In this document: positions 8,484 to 17,089 of the stretch, in pieces
How the letters are laid out: each line of letters begins with the position of its first letter
Position numbering within the stretch: the stretch's first letter is position 1
Assembly (NCBI GenBank): GCA_016927835.1
Contig: JAFGMA010000187.1
Span: forward strand, 1 to 51,361
Reading direction: 5' to 3'
DNA: 51,361 nucleotides
DNA from: Candidatus Zhuqueibacterota bacterium
GTDB lineage: Bacteria > Zhuqueibacterota > Zhuqueibacteria > Thermofontimicrobiales > Sulfurfontimicrobiaceae
Translations under genes and position numbers: made by a program
Notes under the pieces: generated by a model
What the model was told of the DNA's origin: nothing
The model's database searches: none
Seen by the model: the letters and a program-made list of their open reading frames with translations, nothing else

Positions 8484-9011
8484 CTATTTATGAAGGATTT
8501 TTAAAATATCAGGCAGGATTTTCTGTGGTAAATTATCTCGATTGGATTCGGATACAGCAATTAAGCCAAGATCATCGGGATTCAACAGGGATTTCCACCA
8601 ATTAAAAGCTTTTCGCTGCATCACACCCAGAACCGGAATTTCTGATTCAAGACAACGGATGATTTGCTTCTGAAATTGGAGTGCTCCTCGTTCCATCAAA
8701 CCAATTTCATCCATCACAATCAGTTGGCAGGTATCGAGCGCGTGGGCGAGAGCAGCGACGCCAATTTTTTCAAACGCGTCGGGAAGAATTCCGAAGCGAC
8801 CCACGCGGTAGGCGCCCCGGAATTTTTCATGAGCAAATACCATTTTGCGATTGGAGACCGAACGAATTTGGTATCCGATGTGTGACTGACGCTCGAAAAT
8901 CGGCTCAGTGAAAAATCCACCAATTCGAATTGATGCCAATTGGGATACCGTATTCTGGACAATCGTGCTTTTCCCAACATGCGCTGATCCAATGAGAAAA
9001 ATGTTATTCAT
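8484..9011 (-). CDS. Nucleoside-triphosphatase, THEP1 family
   Basis: Small P-loop NTPase of the THEP1 type, which hydrolyses NTPs in vitro; the cellular role is unknown in general. Seen: Walker A GSAHVGKST near the N-terminus, the family motif GGFFTEP, a Walker B-like LIVMDEIGLMERG, and the C-terminal part with VMQRK. The frame opens at a TTG (9029) and has ATGs at 9020 and 9011. I prefer 9011 (175 aa), which puts MNNIFLIG directly before the P-loop as in relatives; no start has a convincing Shine-Dalgarno. It follows the thioredoxin gene closely and is probably the last gene of that transcript. Confidence 0.82.
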   Translation of the reverse strand: MNNIFLIGSAHVGKSTIVQNTVSQLASIRIGGFFTEPIFERQSHIGYQIRSVSNRKMVFAHEKFRGAYRVGRFGILPDAFEKIGVAALAHALDTCQLIVMDEIGLMERGALQFQKQIIRCLESEIPVLGVMQRKAFNWWKSLLNPDDLGLIAVSESNRDNLPQKILPDILKILHK

Positions 9012-9044
9012 CACTCTCATCGAAATCAATCGGTTTTGCCATGC

Positions 9045-9551
9045 TCAGGAGATCTTCCATTGATTCAAAAATTGCAGCACGATTTGAGGATCATGCCCCT
9101 TTTTTTCCTTATCAGTGTATTCAAGGCTGCCGGTTTCCTGGGTATGAATTTGAGCGCCATCGCTATCTAGTACTACCAGCGCCGGGATACCTGATTTACT
9201 CGGCGAACCATAGCGGACATCAATATCCATGTTTTTATCGCGCCTTCCCAGGTCAACGAGGACGATAATATAATTATCCGAAAGCGCTCTTTTCACATCG
9301 GGATGTTTGGTGAAAAGCTCATGCAGCCGATGGCACCACGGGCACCAGTTGGCACCAAAAACCAATAAGACGCGCTTGTTTTCAATCCCTGCTTTGGCTA
9401 TCGCTGAGGCGATTTCAGCTTCTGCATCCGCATTTTCATTGTAAACATCAGCTTTTGCGACAGCGTGTTTTGAATCGGAATCACAGCCGGGCACACTCAC
9501 TAGCAGCAAGAATAAGAGACAATTGGTTACAAGCAGGCTCAGAATTTTCAT
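9045..9551 (-). CDS. Thioredoxin-fold lipoprotein
   Basis: A 168-aa exported thiol-disulfide protein. A hydrophobic leader of about 20 residues ends in VPGC (Cys23), a likely but slightly atypical lipobox (Pro at -2), so the protein is probably anchored to a membrane on the periplasmic side. The thioredoxin domain has the redox motif CPWC (Cys70, Cys73) in VFGANWCPWCH and a cis-proline loop (SGIPALVVLD). CPWC and the surroundings resemble DsbD-gamma/thioredoxin_7 domains, suggesting a reductase or relay role. It starts about 19 nt after the serine hydrolase gene and is followed closely by the THEP1 gene, so the three are probably co-transcribed. Confidence 0.88.
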   Translation of the reverse strand: MKILSLLVTNCLLFLLLVSVPGCDSDSKHAVAKADVYNENADAEAEIASAIAKAGIENKRVLLVFGANWCPWCHRLHELFTKHPDVKRALSDNYIIVLVDLGRRDKNMDIDVRYGSPSKSGIPALVVLDSDGAQIHTQETGSLEYTDKEKKGHDPQIVLQFLNQWKIS

Positions 9552-9570
9552 TCGTTGAGAATCTCCTTTG

Positions 9571-10776
9571 CTATGGTTTCATAATTGAACTGGCGACGAT
9601 ATTGGCGATAAAGCTGCGGGTTGCAATCACTTTTCCCGAGTCGTCGGGGTGAACCCGATTTGTCAGGAAGATCACAAAAGTCCGGGTTGTCGGATCGATC
9701 CAGATCGATGTGCCGGTATAGCCGGTGTGACCATAGGATTCCGGTGAAAACAGATCGCCCCCGTTGGTTGAATAATCGGAAGATACATCCCAACCGAGTG
9801 CGCGTCCCGAAAACGCGGTTCGTTCATAAATTGTTGTCATTCGCTTGACAGCAAGCGGACTCAGAATTCGCTTTCCGTCATATTCACCTTGTTGAAGCAG
9901 CATTTGTGCGAAAATGGCTAAATCGCCGGCAGTGGAGAATAATCCGGCGTTTCCGGAAACACCACCCATAAGCTGCGCCAGCGGATCGTGCACAGTGCCG
10001 ATCAGGGGGATGCCATCGATTGCTTCGGTGGGTACACAGCGGTCGATTAAATCGGGCGACGGATTGAAAGTCGTTGAATTCATACCCAATGGTTTGAAAA
10101 TATGCTCGGCGGCAAATTCATTGACCGGATTCCTGCTCACTCGCTTGACGATTTCCGCCAGCAAAATGAATCCGAGACAACTATATCGAAATTTTTCACC
10201 GGGAGGTGCTAATTTTTTGATCCGCGCGATGTGCCCGATCAGTGAATCGGGGCAGGGTTTGCCGTATTTTTCTGTCACCTCTTTTGCGGAAGTGTATGGC
10301 GGCAATCCCGAGGTATGGGTGAGCAGGTGGTAGATGCGGACGGGTTCCCCAGGTTTGCCATTTTCATTTTGAAATGGAGTGAATTCCGGAATGAAATTGT
10401 CAGCGCGGTCAAATAAACGCAGCGCGCCGTTTTGAATCAGAATCATGACCGAGGAAGCGGTGGCAACGGGCTTGGTAATTGATGCCAGATCAAATATCAT
10501 ATCGACGTGCATTTTCCTGTTGGAAGGAACCCACTGGCATTCACCAAATGCCTCGTTGAATACAATTTTCCCTTGTCTGCCCACAGTCAATACCGCACCC
10601 GGAAAGTCTTTATTTTCAATTGCTGATAGAATAACCGTTCGCAACTTGTCAAGATGTTCGGATGACATATTCACGTTTTCTGGTTTGGCTTGCTTCAGGC
10701 GCTGGCAGTTGCACGGCAGGGGCATTAACATAATCACCGCGGCGAGACTGAGTGCAACAAGCTTCATCGTTTGCAT
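9571..10776 (-). CDS. Exported beta-lactamase-family serine hydrolase
   Basis: Serine hydrolase of the class C beta-lactamase/DD-peptidase/esterase superfamily, 401 aa. The nucleophile motif SITK is at 99-102, the tyrosine motif is Y-S-C at 198-200, and the third motif HTGYTG starts at 350, as in EstB-like and PBP4*-type proteins rather than true AmpC, which has KTG. A signal peptide covers about residues 1-24 and ends near LPCNC, possibly a lipoprotein signal. AGGGATACA precedes the first ATG. Likely roles are cell-wall peptide or ester hydrolysis outside the cytoplasm; antibiotic resistance is not indicated. Confidence 0.87.
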   Translation of the reverse strand: MQTMKLVALSLAAVIMLMPLPCNCQRLKQAKPENVNMSSEHLDKLRTVILSAIENKDFPGAVLTVGRQGKIVFNEAFGECQWVPSNRKMHVDMIFDLASITKPVATASSVMILIQNGALRLFDRADNFIPEFTPFQNENGKPGEPVRIYHLLTHTSGLPPYTSAKEVTEKYGKPCPDSLIGHIARIKKLAPPGEKFRYSCLGFILLAEIVKRVSRNPVNEFAAEHIFKPLGMNSTTFNPSPDLIDRCVPTEAIDGIPLIGTVHDPLAQLMGGVSGNAGLFSTAGDLAIFAQMLLQQGEYDGKRILSPLAVKRMTTIYERTAFSGRALGWDVSSDYSTNGGDLFSPESYGHTGYTGTSIWIDPTTRTFVIFLTNRVHPDDSGKVIATRSFIANIVASSIMKP

Positions 10777-10850
10777 TGTATCCCTGCAAATCTGAGATTA
10801 TGGTTGATTGTGTACCTTTGGATGAAGTCGGATAGTCGGAGCTTGATATT

Positions 10851-11174
10851 TCATTGCGTCGTAGAAGCATTGGTTGCCGGCTTAAAGCCGATTTCTTTTT
10901 GCTTTTGGTCGCCGAATACTTTAATCTCACCGAATTGCTTTTCATACTTGCCCACATTGTCGTCAAGCGCCTTGAGCAGCGATTTTGCATGTTGCGGCGT
11001 CATTACAATGCGCGCATAAATTTTTGTCTTTGGTATACCGGGCAGCATTCGTGCAAAATCGATGATGAATTCCGCGGGTGAATGGGTGATCAATGCCAGA
11101 TTCGAATAGATTCCTTCGGCTTCTTTTTCTGATAATTCGACATTGATTTGCTGGGTTCCGGGTTGAGCGTTCAT
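10851..11174 (-). CDS. DUF3467 family protein
   Basis: A 107-aa protein matching DUF3467 along its length: ELSEKEAEGIYSNLALI, HSPAEFIIDFARMLPG and KIYARIVMTPQHAKSLL are typical. No function is established for the family. There is no signal peptide or membrane segment. The frame has an earlier ATG at 11189, but a strong GGAGGA lies over that codon, 5 nt before ATG 11172-11174, so translation almost certainly starts at MNAQPG. It lies 33 nt after the GlmU-like gene, suggesting one transcript. Confidence 0.88.
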   Translation of the reverse strand: MNAQPGTQQINVELSEKEAEGIYSNLALITHSPAEFIIDFARMLPGIPKTKIYARIVMTPQHAKSLLKALDDNVGKYEKQFGEIKVFGDQKQKEIGFKPATNASTTQ

Positions 11175-11207
11175 ATCTATATCCTCCATTTCGAGCCAAA
11201 TTCTTTA

Positions 11208-12257
11208 TTATGAAATTTGATTTCGATTTAAAACGGGCATGCCATCCTTGATATATTCAAATGGACCGACCCGCGCGCCGTCTTTTATTTCGCAATTGTC
11301 AATTACCGCGAACTGAATTTTCGCGCCTTTGCCAATTTGGCTGGCAGAAAGCTTTGCCTGGGGCCCTATCACGCAATCGGGTCCAATAGTGGTTCCCTTT
11401 TCGATATAGGTATAGGGATAAATGATTGTATCTGCGCCGATGGAGACGGTAGAATCGACGAAGGTTGAAGCCGGATCGATCACCGTTACACCGGAGAGCA
11501 TCAATTTTTTCAGGTAATCGTCACGCATGATTTTCAACGCGGTTGCCAGATCGAGGCGACTATTGATTCCGACGCCGATCTTATTGTCTTCATACGGAAT
11601 TGCCTCGACGCGATAATGATGGCGCAGCAAAATAGCGACGATATCTGTCAGGTAGTATTCTTTTTGCACGTTATCGGCGCCAAGTTCGTCCAGCAAGGGC
11701 AGCACCACCTGTGCGTCGAAGCAATAGGTTGATATATTGACCTCTTTGATCCGAATTTCTTCGGGAGTAGCGTCTTTTTCCTCGACGATTTTGATGACCT
11801 TGCCGGTGCTATCTCTGACGATGCGTCCCTGTGCCGGCGGTTGCTCGTACATTGCAGTGAGCAGCGTTGCAGCAGCATGGCTGGCGCGATGATGTTTGAG
11901 CAGGCAGAGAATGCTCTCATCGGTGATAAACGGGTGATCGCCGACGAGAACAACCAGGTCGCCTTTGAAATTTTTCAGCAGCGGTCGCGCCTGCATCAGT
12001 GCGTGCCCGGTTCCAAGGCGTTCATGCTGGACAGCATATTGAATAGAATCGCCCAGCGAGGATTTCACTGCTTGCATTTCGGGACCGATGACCATTATAA
12101 TCTGTTGAATACCGGCTTGAAGGCATGCGTCACGCACATGATGCACCAACGGTTTATCTTCGAACATGACCAATAATTTATTCAATTTTGATTTCATGCG
12201 GGTGCTTTTACCGGCAGCAAGTACCACGGCAGCAATATTATTCAAGGGTTGATGCAT
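11208..12257 (-). CDS. GlmU-like sugar-nucleotidyltransferase with short beta-helix
   Basis: The N-terminal half is a complete GlmU-type uridylyltransferase, which makes UDP-GlcNAc from UTP and GlcNAc-1-phosphate: VVLAAGKSTRMKSKLNK at 11-27, a GTGHALMQA loop, a VGDHPF metal site and VEEKDATPEE. The C-terminal left-handed beta-helix is cut to a few hexapeptide turns and ends at ARVGPFEYIKDG. At 349 aa it lacks about 100 residues of standard GlmU (about 456 aa), including the acetyltransferase active site. It therefore probably only does the uridylyl transfer; acetylation must be done elsewhere or the substrate differs. The stop is clean, with no sign of a recent frameshift. AAAGGATG precedes the ATG. 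It is first of a five-gene minus-strand run. Confidence 0.85.
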   Translation of the reverse strand: MHQPLNNIAAVVLAAGKSTRMKSKLNKLLVMFEDKPLVHHVRDACLQAGIQQIIMVIGPEMQAVKSSLGDSIQYAVQHERLGTGHALMQARPLLKNFKGDLVVLVGDHPFITDESILCLLKHHRASHAAATLLTAMYEQPPAQGRIVRDSTGKVIKIVEEKDATPEEIRIKEVNISTYCFDAQVVLPLLDELGADNVQKEYYLTDIVAILLRHHYRVEAIPYEDNKIGVGINSRLDLATALKIMRDDYLKKLMLSGVTVIDPASTFVDSTVSIGADTIIYPYTYIEKGTTIGPDCVIGPQAKLSASQIGKGAKIQFAVIDNCEIKDGARVGPFEYIKDGMPVLNRNQIS

Positions 12258-12458
12258 TGTTACATCCTTTTAATTTGTCATAGATTATCGGATTTGAAAC
12301 CTGGTTGCCCTTTTATATCGGCTAAAGCTCCTTATACAGGCATAATATAAGTGCCTAAAGTGACTGATGTTAGTGCTGCTTTGGATACCGGACAGGATTA
12401 AGCAATCTGGGCTTCTCGTTCGGAAACTTATGGAAAAGCTTTTTTTTAGACCAATCAC

Positions 12459-13019
12459 TTAAGCCGGGAAAGGTGTTGCCAGACCACAGAGTCGCATGCT
12501 TAGAAAAATGACAATCAGATAAATCACCAGCATGCTGATGCAACCGGAAATCATCATGCCGATGAGTTTCTCTGAGGCGCAGTGGAGAAACTTTGAGAGA
12601 CCCAGGCAAGCCAAAATCAAGCTGTACGCCCCGAGAATTGCCAGCCATGAAAGGGGCGGAATGATGTAAAAGACACCCGAGAGCAGGAAAGGCGTAAATC
12701 CGTAGGTGGCTATTTTAAAGGCGTCGATTTCCTGCAAAGTACATTCGAAGCTACTGGCAAAAAATACGAGGCTCTTCGAAAAAGCCCAAATTCCAATAAG
12801 TATCAGAAAATAACTTAGGATTGCCCATACGATGGCAGCAAAAAATGACTCCCCGGCGAATAACCAACCGATAAATCCGGAGATCGACGGAATGATTGCC
12901 AGAACCATCTGGTAGTCATTAAGAAGCCGGTTTGCATTAACTTCTTCGGCTTCTATCTCTTGCCAGGCATCCTTCGGCGTTAATATTAATTTCCTGATCC
13001 CTTCATAATTAGCATGCAT
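12459..13019 (-). CDS. Yip1-domain integral membrane protein
   Basis: About 186 aa with a soluble N-terminus (MHANYEGIRKLILTPKDAWQ, the typical Yip1-domain opening) followed by about five hydrophobic segments. Bacterial Yip1-family proteins are inner-membrane proteins of unknown role. The frame extends two codons to a GTG, but GGAGG lies 5 nt before ATG 13017-13019, which is the better start. It begins 11 nt after the dnaE stop codon, so it is probably translated from the dnaE transcript; this neighbour relation need not imply a replication role. Confidence 0.83.
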   Translation of the reverse strand: MHANYEGIRKLILTPKDAWQEIEAEEVNANRLLNDYQMVLAIIPSISGFIGWLFAGESFFAAIVWAILSYFLILIGIWAFSKSLVFFASSFECTLQEIDAFKIATYGFTPFLLSGVFYIIPPLSWLAILGAYSLILACLGLSKFLHCASEKLIGMMISGCISMLVIYLIVIFLSMRLCGLATPFPA

Positions 13020-13030
13020 AGCCACCTCCT

Positions 13031-16000
13031 CTAACGAAATGCTTTATGCACATTGTTCCCGTTTTTTGAATTGTGCTTGCGTCCGCTCATATTATTGCGG
13101 TTGCCGAATCCGTTCCCATTTTTATGTGAAAGATTATTTCGCGCTTTGACTTCGATATTTTCTTTACCGAGCAGGGCGGTCAAACGTTTTATCAGGCGAG
13201 TTCCCGGATTAATTCGATATTTTCGGGATCGAACCAGAAACGTCTCATGCTGTTTTTTCACCCTCAAATATAACGGGCAATTGCCCTTGTTTTTTTCTAG
13301 AATTGCCACGATGTTTTGAATAGCAGATTCCGGAATTTCATTGATATCGAGATTTAATGTGACATCACGTGTGAATCGCTCACGGACTTCGTCGATTGCA
13401 TATACCTCATCGACCATAATTTTGGGCTCCTCTTGATCCCGATATGAAATTCGACCGATGATAGCAACGATAGCGTCTTTTTGCAGGGCTTCATGAAATT
13501 TGGCATAAGCATCTGAAAATATTAACAACTCGGTAGACTCGGAAAAATCCTCGAAAGAAACAAAGGCGATGGCATTGCCGCGCCGATCCAGTTTTTTTGT
13601 AATTTCATTGATCAAACCGACAATCCGCACGACCTGTCCCTCGATGGTATTTTTTAGCGAATCCAGACTGATTGTTGAGAAAGCATGCAACTCATCTTCA
13701 TATTTCTGAAGCGGATGACCAGAAATATAGAAGCCAAGCATTTCTTTTTCATGTGTCAGCTCTTCGGATTCAGTCCAGGGTTGAGCAACGGGCAGAACAG
13801 GTACATCATCGACGACTTGTTCACTGCCAGCATCGAATAGCCGTGTTTGTCCCATTGCCCGATCGGCATTCACGCTTTGTGCGTAGCCGATCGCCAATTC
13901 GATGGCTTCCAGTTTCTGAACGCGGTGCCCTTCCAGCGAATCCATTGCGCCCGCCAGAATCAAGCTTTCCAATACTTTCTTGTTGACGTTTCGCAAGTCG
14001 ATATTGCTGACAAGTTCAAAAATCGAATTGAAGCGACCGGTTGTTTCACGTCCTTTCACAACGGATTTTATCGGATTGATACCCACATTTTTAATCGCCC
14101 CCATGCCGAACCGGATGCCCTTTTCAGTCGCAACAAAATCGGCATAGCTCTCATTTACATCGGGCGGCAACACGCTGATTCCCATTCTGCGGCATTCATC
14201 GATGAGAGTTACCACGCGTTTGGTATCACTCATTTCGCTGGTCAAGTTTGCTGCCATAAATTCTGCCGGATAGTGTGCTTTAAGGTATGCGGTCTGATAG
14301 GCGACGATTGAATAGCAGGCAGCGTGCGATTTGTTGAAGCCATAACCGGCAAATTTATCCATCAAGTCGAAAATATCGTTCGCCACTTTTTCTGTGACGT
14401 CCTTTTCTGCCGCACCTTTGATAAATTTCTTGCGCTGCTCTTTCATCAACTCGACCTTTTTCTTTCCCATTGCGCGGCGGAGCAAATCGGCGCCTCCCAG
14501 GCTGAATCCCCCCAATTCACTGGCGATGCGCATGACCTGTTCCTGATACACGATGATACCGTAAGTTTCTTCCAAAATGGGCTCGAGCAGCGGATGCATA
14601 TATTCAATTTCTTTCTCGCCGTGACTTCGCGCTATGAAATCATCGATCATGTCCATGGGACCGGGACGGTAGAGCGCATTCATGGCAATCAGATCGGTGA
14701 TGGCTTTGGGCTTGAGTTTGCGCAAATATTCGCGCATTCCGGAGCTTTCAAATTGGAAAATACCAATGGTCTGACCATTGGCAAAAATGTTGAATGTCTC
14801 CTCATCGTCCAGTGACAGATTATCGAGATCGATTTTAATGCCCCTTTTTTCCAATGCTTTAAGGGTATTGGAGATGACGGTGAGCGTGCGCAAGCCCAGG
14901 AAATCCATTTTCAGCACACCCACTTCCTCGAGAATTGTCATCTCGAATTGGGTTGTGATATCATTGGTATTTGATTTATAAAGTGGGGTATAGTTAGTGA
15001 GCTCACCGGGAGTAATAACGACACCTGCGGCATGCGTCGAGGCGTGGCGCGCCAATCCTTCCAGTGTCAGGGAATATTCAATGAGTTTTCGGTGAATGTC
15101 ATCGCTCTGCGCAATCTCTTTCAATTCGGGAACCAATTCGAGTGCTTTTGGCAAGGTCATCTTGAGCACGGCGGGGATCATCTTCGCAATCTTATCGACA
15201 TCTCCGTAGGGCATTTTGAGCACTCGCCCCACATCGCGGATCACAGCGCGGGCAGCCATTGTCCCGAAGGTGATAATTTGCGTGACGTTATTTTCGCCAT
15301 ATTTTTGCCGAACGTAATCGATGATTTCTTCGCGGCGTTCATAGCAAAAATCAATGTCAATATCCGGCAAGGTAACACGTTCGGGATTAAGGAATCGCTC
15401 GAAAATCAGGTCGTATTTGATCGGATCGACATTGGTGATTCCGAGTGCGTACGAAACCAGGCTTCCTGCGGCAGAGCCACGACCGGGACCGACCGGAATA
15501 CCATTTTCCCGTGCGAAATCGATGAAATCTTTGGTAATCAGGAAATATCCGGCATAGCCCATTTTATTGATAATGTCCAGTTCATAATCCAGGCGGTTTT
15601 GAAGGTCATCCGTAACTGCATCATAGCGCCCGGGCAGACCAGATCGGGCAGCCTTGATGAGATACTCTTTGATGTCGATCTCCCCTTCATTTTCAGGTAT
15701 TTTAAATTCAGGCAGATAATTTTGAGAAAGATCCAATTCCAGGTTGCATTTTTCGGAAATTTCCAGTGTATTTTCGATCGCGGCAGGGATGTATGAGAAC
15801 AGCGCTTTCATTTCTGCCGGCGATTTAAAATAGATTTGATCGGTATTATAGCGCATCCGTTTCGGATCGTCATAGTCCTTTCCGGTTTGCAGGCAAAGCA
15901 ACACATCGTGTGCCTCATAATGCTCGCGCTTCAGATAATGCGTATCGTTGGTTGCGGCAACTTTGATCCCCAGTTCTTTGCTGAGCTTGAGTAAACCTTC

Positions 16001-16564
16001 GCGTGCAATTTCCTCTTCTTTTAGTTTGTGATCCTGTAATTCGAGGTAAAAATCATCACCAAAGATTTCTTTAAAACGAAGAGCGATCTTTGTTGCAGAG
16101 TCGTAGGCGTTGTGAAGAATTTTGTTGGGTATAGCGCCTTTCAGGCATGCAGAGAGCGCAATCAATCCTTCGGAGTATTGCTCCAGGACTTCAAAATCGA
16201 TGCGTGGCTTATAATAAAAACCTTCCAGGTATCCGATGGATACCAATTTCATCAAATTCTTATACCCGGTTATATTTTTTGCCAGCAAGATCAGGTGATA
16301 TGCTGCTGTGGATCCGCCTTTTGTAGAAGTTTTAATGGTACGGTGTTTGGGAGCCATGTAAACTTCCGAGCCGATGATTGGTTTGATTCCTGCTTTTTTC
16401 GCCTGCAAATAAAAATCGATGACACCAAACATATTTCCATGATCAGTAATCGCCAGTGCCGGCATCTTGAAATCATGACATGCCTCAAGCAAGTCATTGA
16501 TTCGGCAGGCACCATCGAGCAAACTATAATGGGTATGATTGTGGAGGTGAATAAAATCAGACAT
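13031..16564 (-). CDS. dnaE: DNA polymerase III alpha subunit
   Basis: Replicative DNA polymerase catalytic subunit, 1177 aa, close to the E. coli length. Domains in order: PHP domain (HNHTHYSLLDGA at 8-19, DHGNMFG at 41-47, NDTHYL near 206), palm/fingers with GPGRGSAAGSLVSYALG (359-375) and the catalytic PDIDIDF (400-406), the finger segment GYGFNKSHAACYSIVAYQ, a helix-hairpin-helix region, an OB fold (RIVGLINEITKKLDRRG), and an Asn/Gly/Lys-rich tail of about 35 residues that looks disordered. AGGATATCC precedes the ATG, and a 15-bp dyad overlaps the region just upstream. Confidence 0.97.
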   Translation of the reverse strand: MSDFIHLHNHTHYSLLDGACRINDLLEACHDFKMPALAITDHGNMFGVIDFYLQAKKAGIKPIIGSEVYMAPKHRTIKTSTKGGSTAAYHLILLAKNITGYKNLMKLVSIGYLEGFYYKPRIDFEVLEQYSEGLIALSACLKGAIPNKILHNAYDSATKIALRFKEIFGDDFYLELQDHKLKEEEIAREGLLKLSKELGIKVAATNDTHYLKREHYEAHDVLLCLQTGKDYDDPKRMRYNTDQIYFKSPAEMKALFSYIPAAIENTLEISEKCNLELDLSQNYLPEFKIPENEGEIDIKEYLIKAARSGLPGRYDAVTDDLQNRLDYELDIINKMGYAGYFLITKDFIDFARENGIPVGPGRGSAAGSLVSYALGITNVDPIKYDLIFERFLNPERVTLPDIDIDFCYERREEIIDYVRQKYGENNVTQIITFGTMAARAVIRDVGRVLKMPYGDVDKIAKMIPAVLKMTLPKALELVPELKEIAQSDDIHRKLIEYSLTLEGLARHASTHAAGVVITPGELTNYTPLYKSNTNDITTQFEMTILEEVGVLKMDFLGLRTLTVISNTLKALEKRGIKIDLDNLSLDDEETFNIFANGQTIGIFQFESSGMREYLRKLKPKAITDLIAMNALYRPGPMDMIDDFIARSHGEKEIEYMHPLLEPILEETYGIIVYQEQVMRIASELGGFSLGGADLLRRAMGKKKVELMKEQRKKFIKGAAEKDVTEKVANDIFDLMDKFAGYGFNKSHAACYSIVAYQTAYLKAHYPAEFMAANLTSEMSDTKRVVTLIDECRRMGISVLPPDVNESYADFVATEKGIRFGMGAIKNVGINPIKSVVKGRETTGRFNSIFELVSNIDLRNVNKKVLESLILAGAMDSLEGHRVQKLEAIELAIGYAQSVNADRAMGQTRLFDAGSEQVVDDVPVLPVAQPWTESEELTHEKEMLGFYISGHPLQKYEDELHAFSTISLDSLKNTIEGQVVRIVGLINEITKKLDRRGNAIAFVSFEDFSESTELLIFSDAYAKFHEALQKDAIVAIIGRISYRDQEEPKIMVDEVYAIDEVRERFTRDVTLNLDINEIPESAIQNIVAILEKNKGNCPLYLRVKKQHETFLVRSRKYRINPGTRLIKRLTALLGKENIEVKARNNLSHKNGNGFGNRNNMSGRKHNSKNGNNVHKAFR

Positions 16565-16576
16565 AAATGGATATCC

Positions 16577-16591
16577 TGTTAAGTCTTAACA
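16577..16591. promoter_or_regulatory. Perfect 15-bp dyad upstream of dnaE
   Basis: Seven-base arms TGTTAAG/CTTAACA flank a central T, 13 nt before the dnaE start and next to its ribosome-binding site. It could be an operator or a small RNA hairpin in the leader. No matching copy was noticed elsewhere in the window. Confidence 0.35.
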
Positions 16592-16719
16592 TAGAGTCAG
16601 AAAAGGCAGGTTGTGAATGTGTATCCCCCTTACCGAGGAACCATCGCAAATCGTGGGGTAACCAGATCACTTAGCAAATGCGGGTTCGCTGGCTTTTGAA
16701 AATCAAATATTAAAAACGC

Positions 16720-16760
16720 AATCGATCCCGATATCCCGTGTCAGGATATTGGGATCGATT
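16720..16760 (-). terminator. Strong hairpin, probable intrinsic terminator (minus strand)
   Basis: Arms 16720-16736 (AATCGATCCCGATATCC) and 16744-16760 pair at 16 of 17 positions around a 7-nt loop. Read on the minus strand the stem is followed by GCGTTTTTAATA, a T-tract two bases away. It lies 330 nt past the stop codon of the TPR gene and upstream of dnaE, so it would separate the two transcripts. Most of the remaining 16565-17089 gap is taken up by the dispersed repeat at 16841-17030. Confidence 0.6.
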
Positions 16761-16840
16761 TGCTAAAGTTGAACGATCATTCGGTTTCGCTGCAAACAGG
16801 AAGTGCGGCGACTAATATAATCGACTTGTGTATTTAGCGA

Positions 16841-17030
16841 GAGTCCGTACGAAAAGTAGTGATTTTTAAAATTCAAAACAAAATCAAAAAACACTAATCC
16901 CATTCTGTCATGCCCGAATGCTCCCCCGATGAAAACATTCGGGGACAAGCCTGTCGGGTATCCATTTGACTATCCCGCCAATGGATTCCCGCTTGAAGCG
17001 TGCGGGAAGGACGATAGCCGAGAAACTCCA
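16841..17030. repeat. Dispersed ~190-bp repeat, copy A
   Basis: Near-identical to 31954-32158 in the same orientation: the first 65 bases or so (GAGTCCGT...CGAAAAGTAGTGATTTTT...) differ at only a few positions, and GGGGACAAGCCTGTCGGG and ATCCATTTGACTATC recur. It holds two hairpins: CCCGAATG (16913-16920) with CATTCGGG (16936-16943), and TTCCCGC/GCGGGAA near 16986-17008. No coding capacity. It appears to be a non-autonomous mobile or structured intergenic element. Confidence 0.9.
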
Positions 17031-17089
17031 GCTAATCACGACAGCTAGCATTTAGCTATCTGACAGGACAGCGCCTGTCAAAAGTGCGA

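Noticed and set aside
8309..8605. 98-aa plus-strand ORF starting with TTG
   Set aside because: Beyond the few phnH-like residues at its start it runs into the THEP1 gene antisense and looks random.
16763..16948. Minus-strand ORF (61 aa) with a look-alike at 31870-32061
   Set aside because: The similarity of the two proteins comes only from the dispersed DNA repeat they overlap; there is no RBS and their C-termini diverge outside it.
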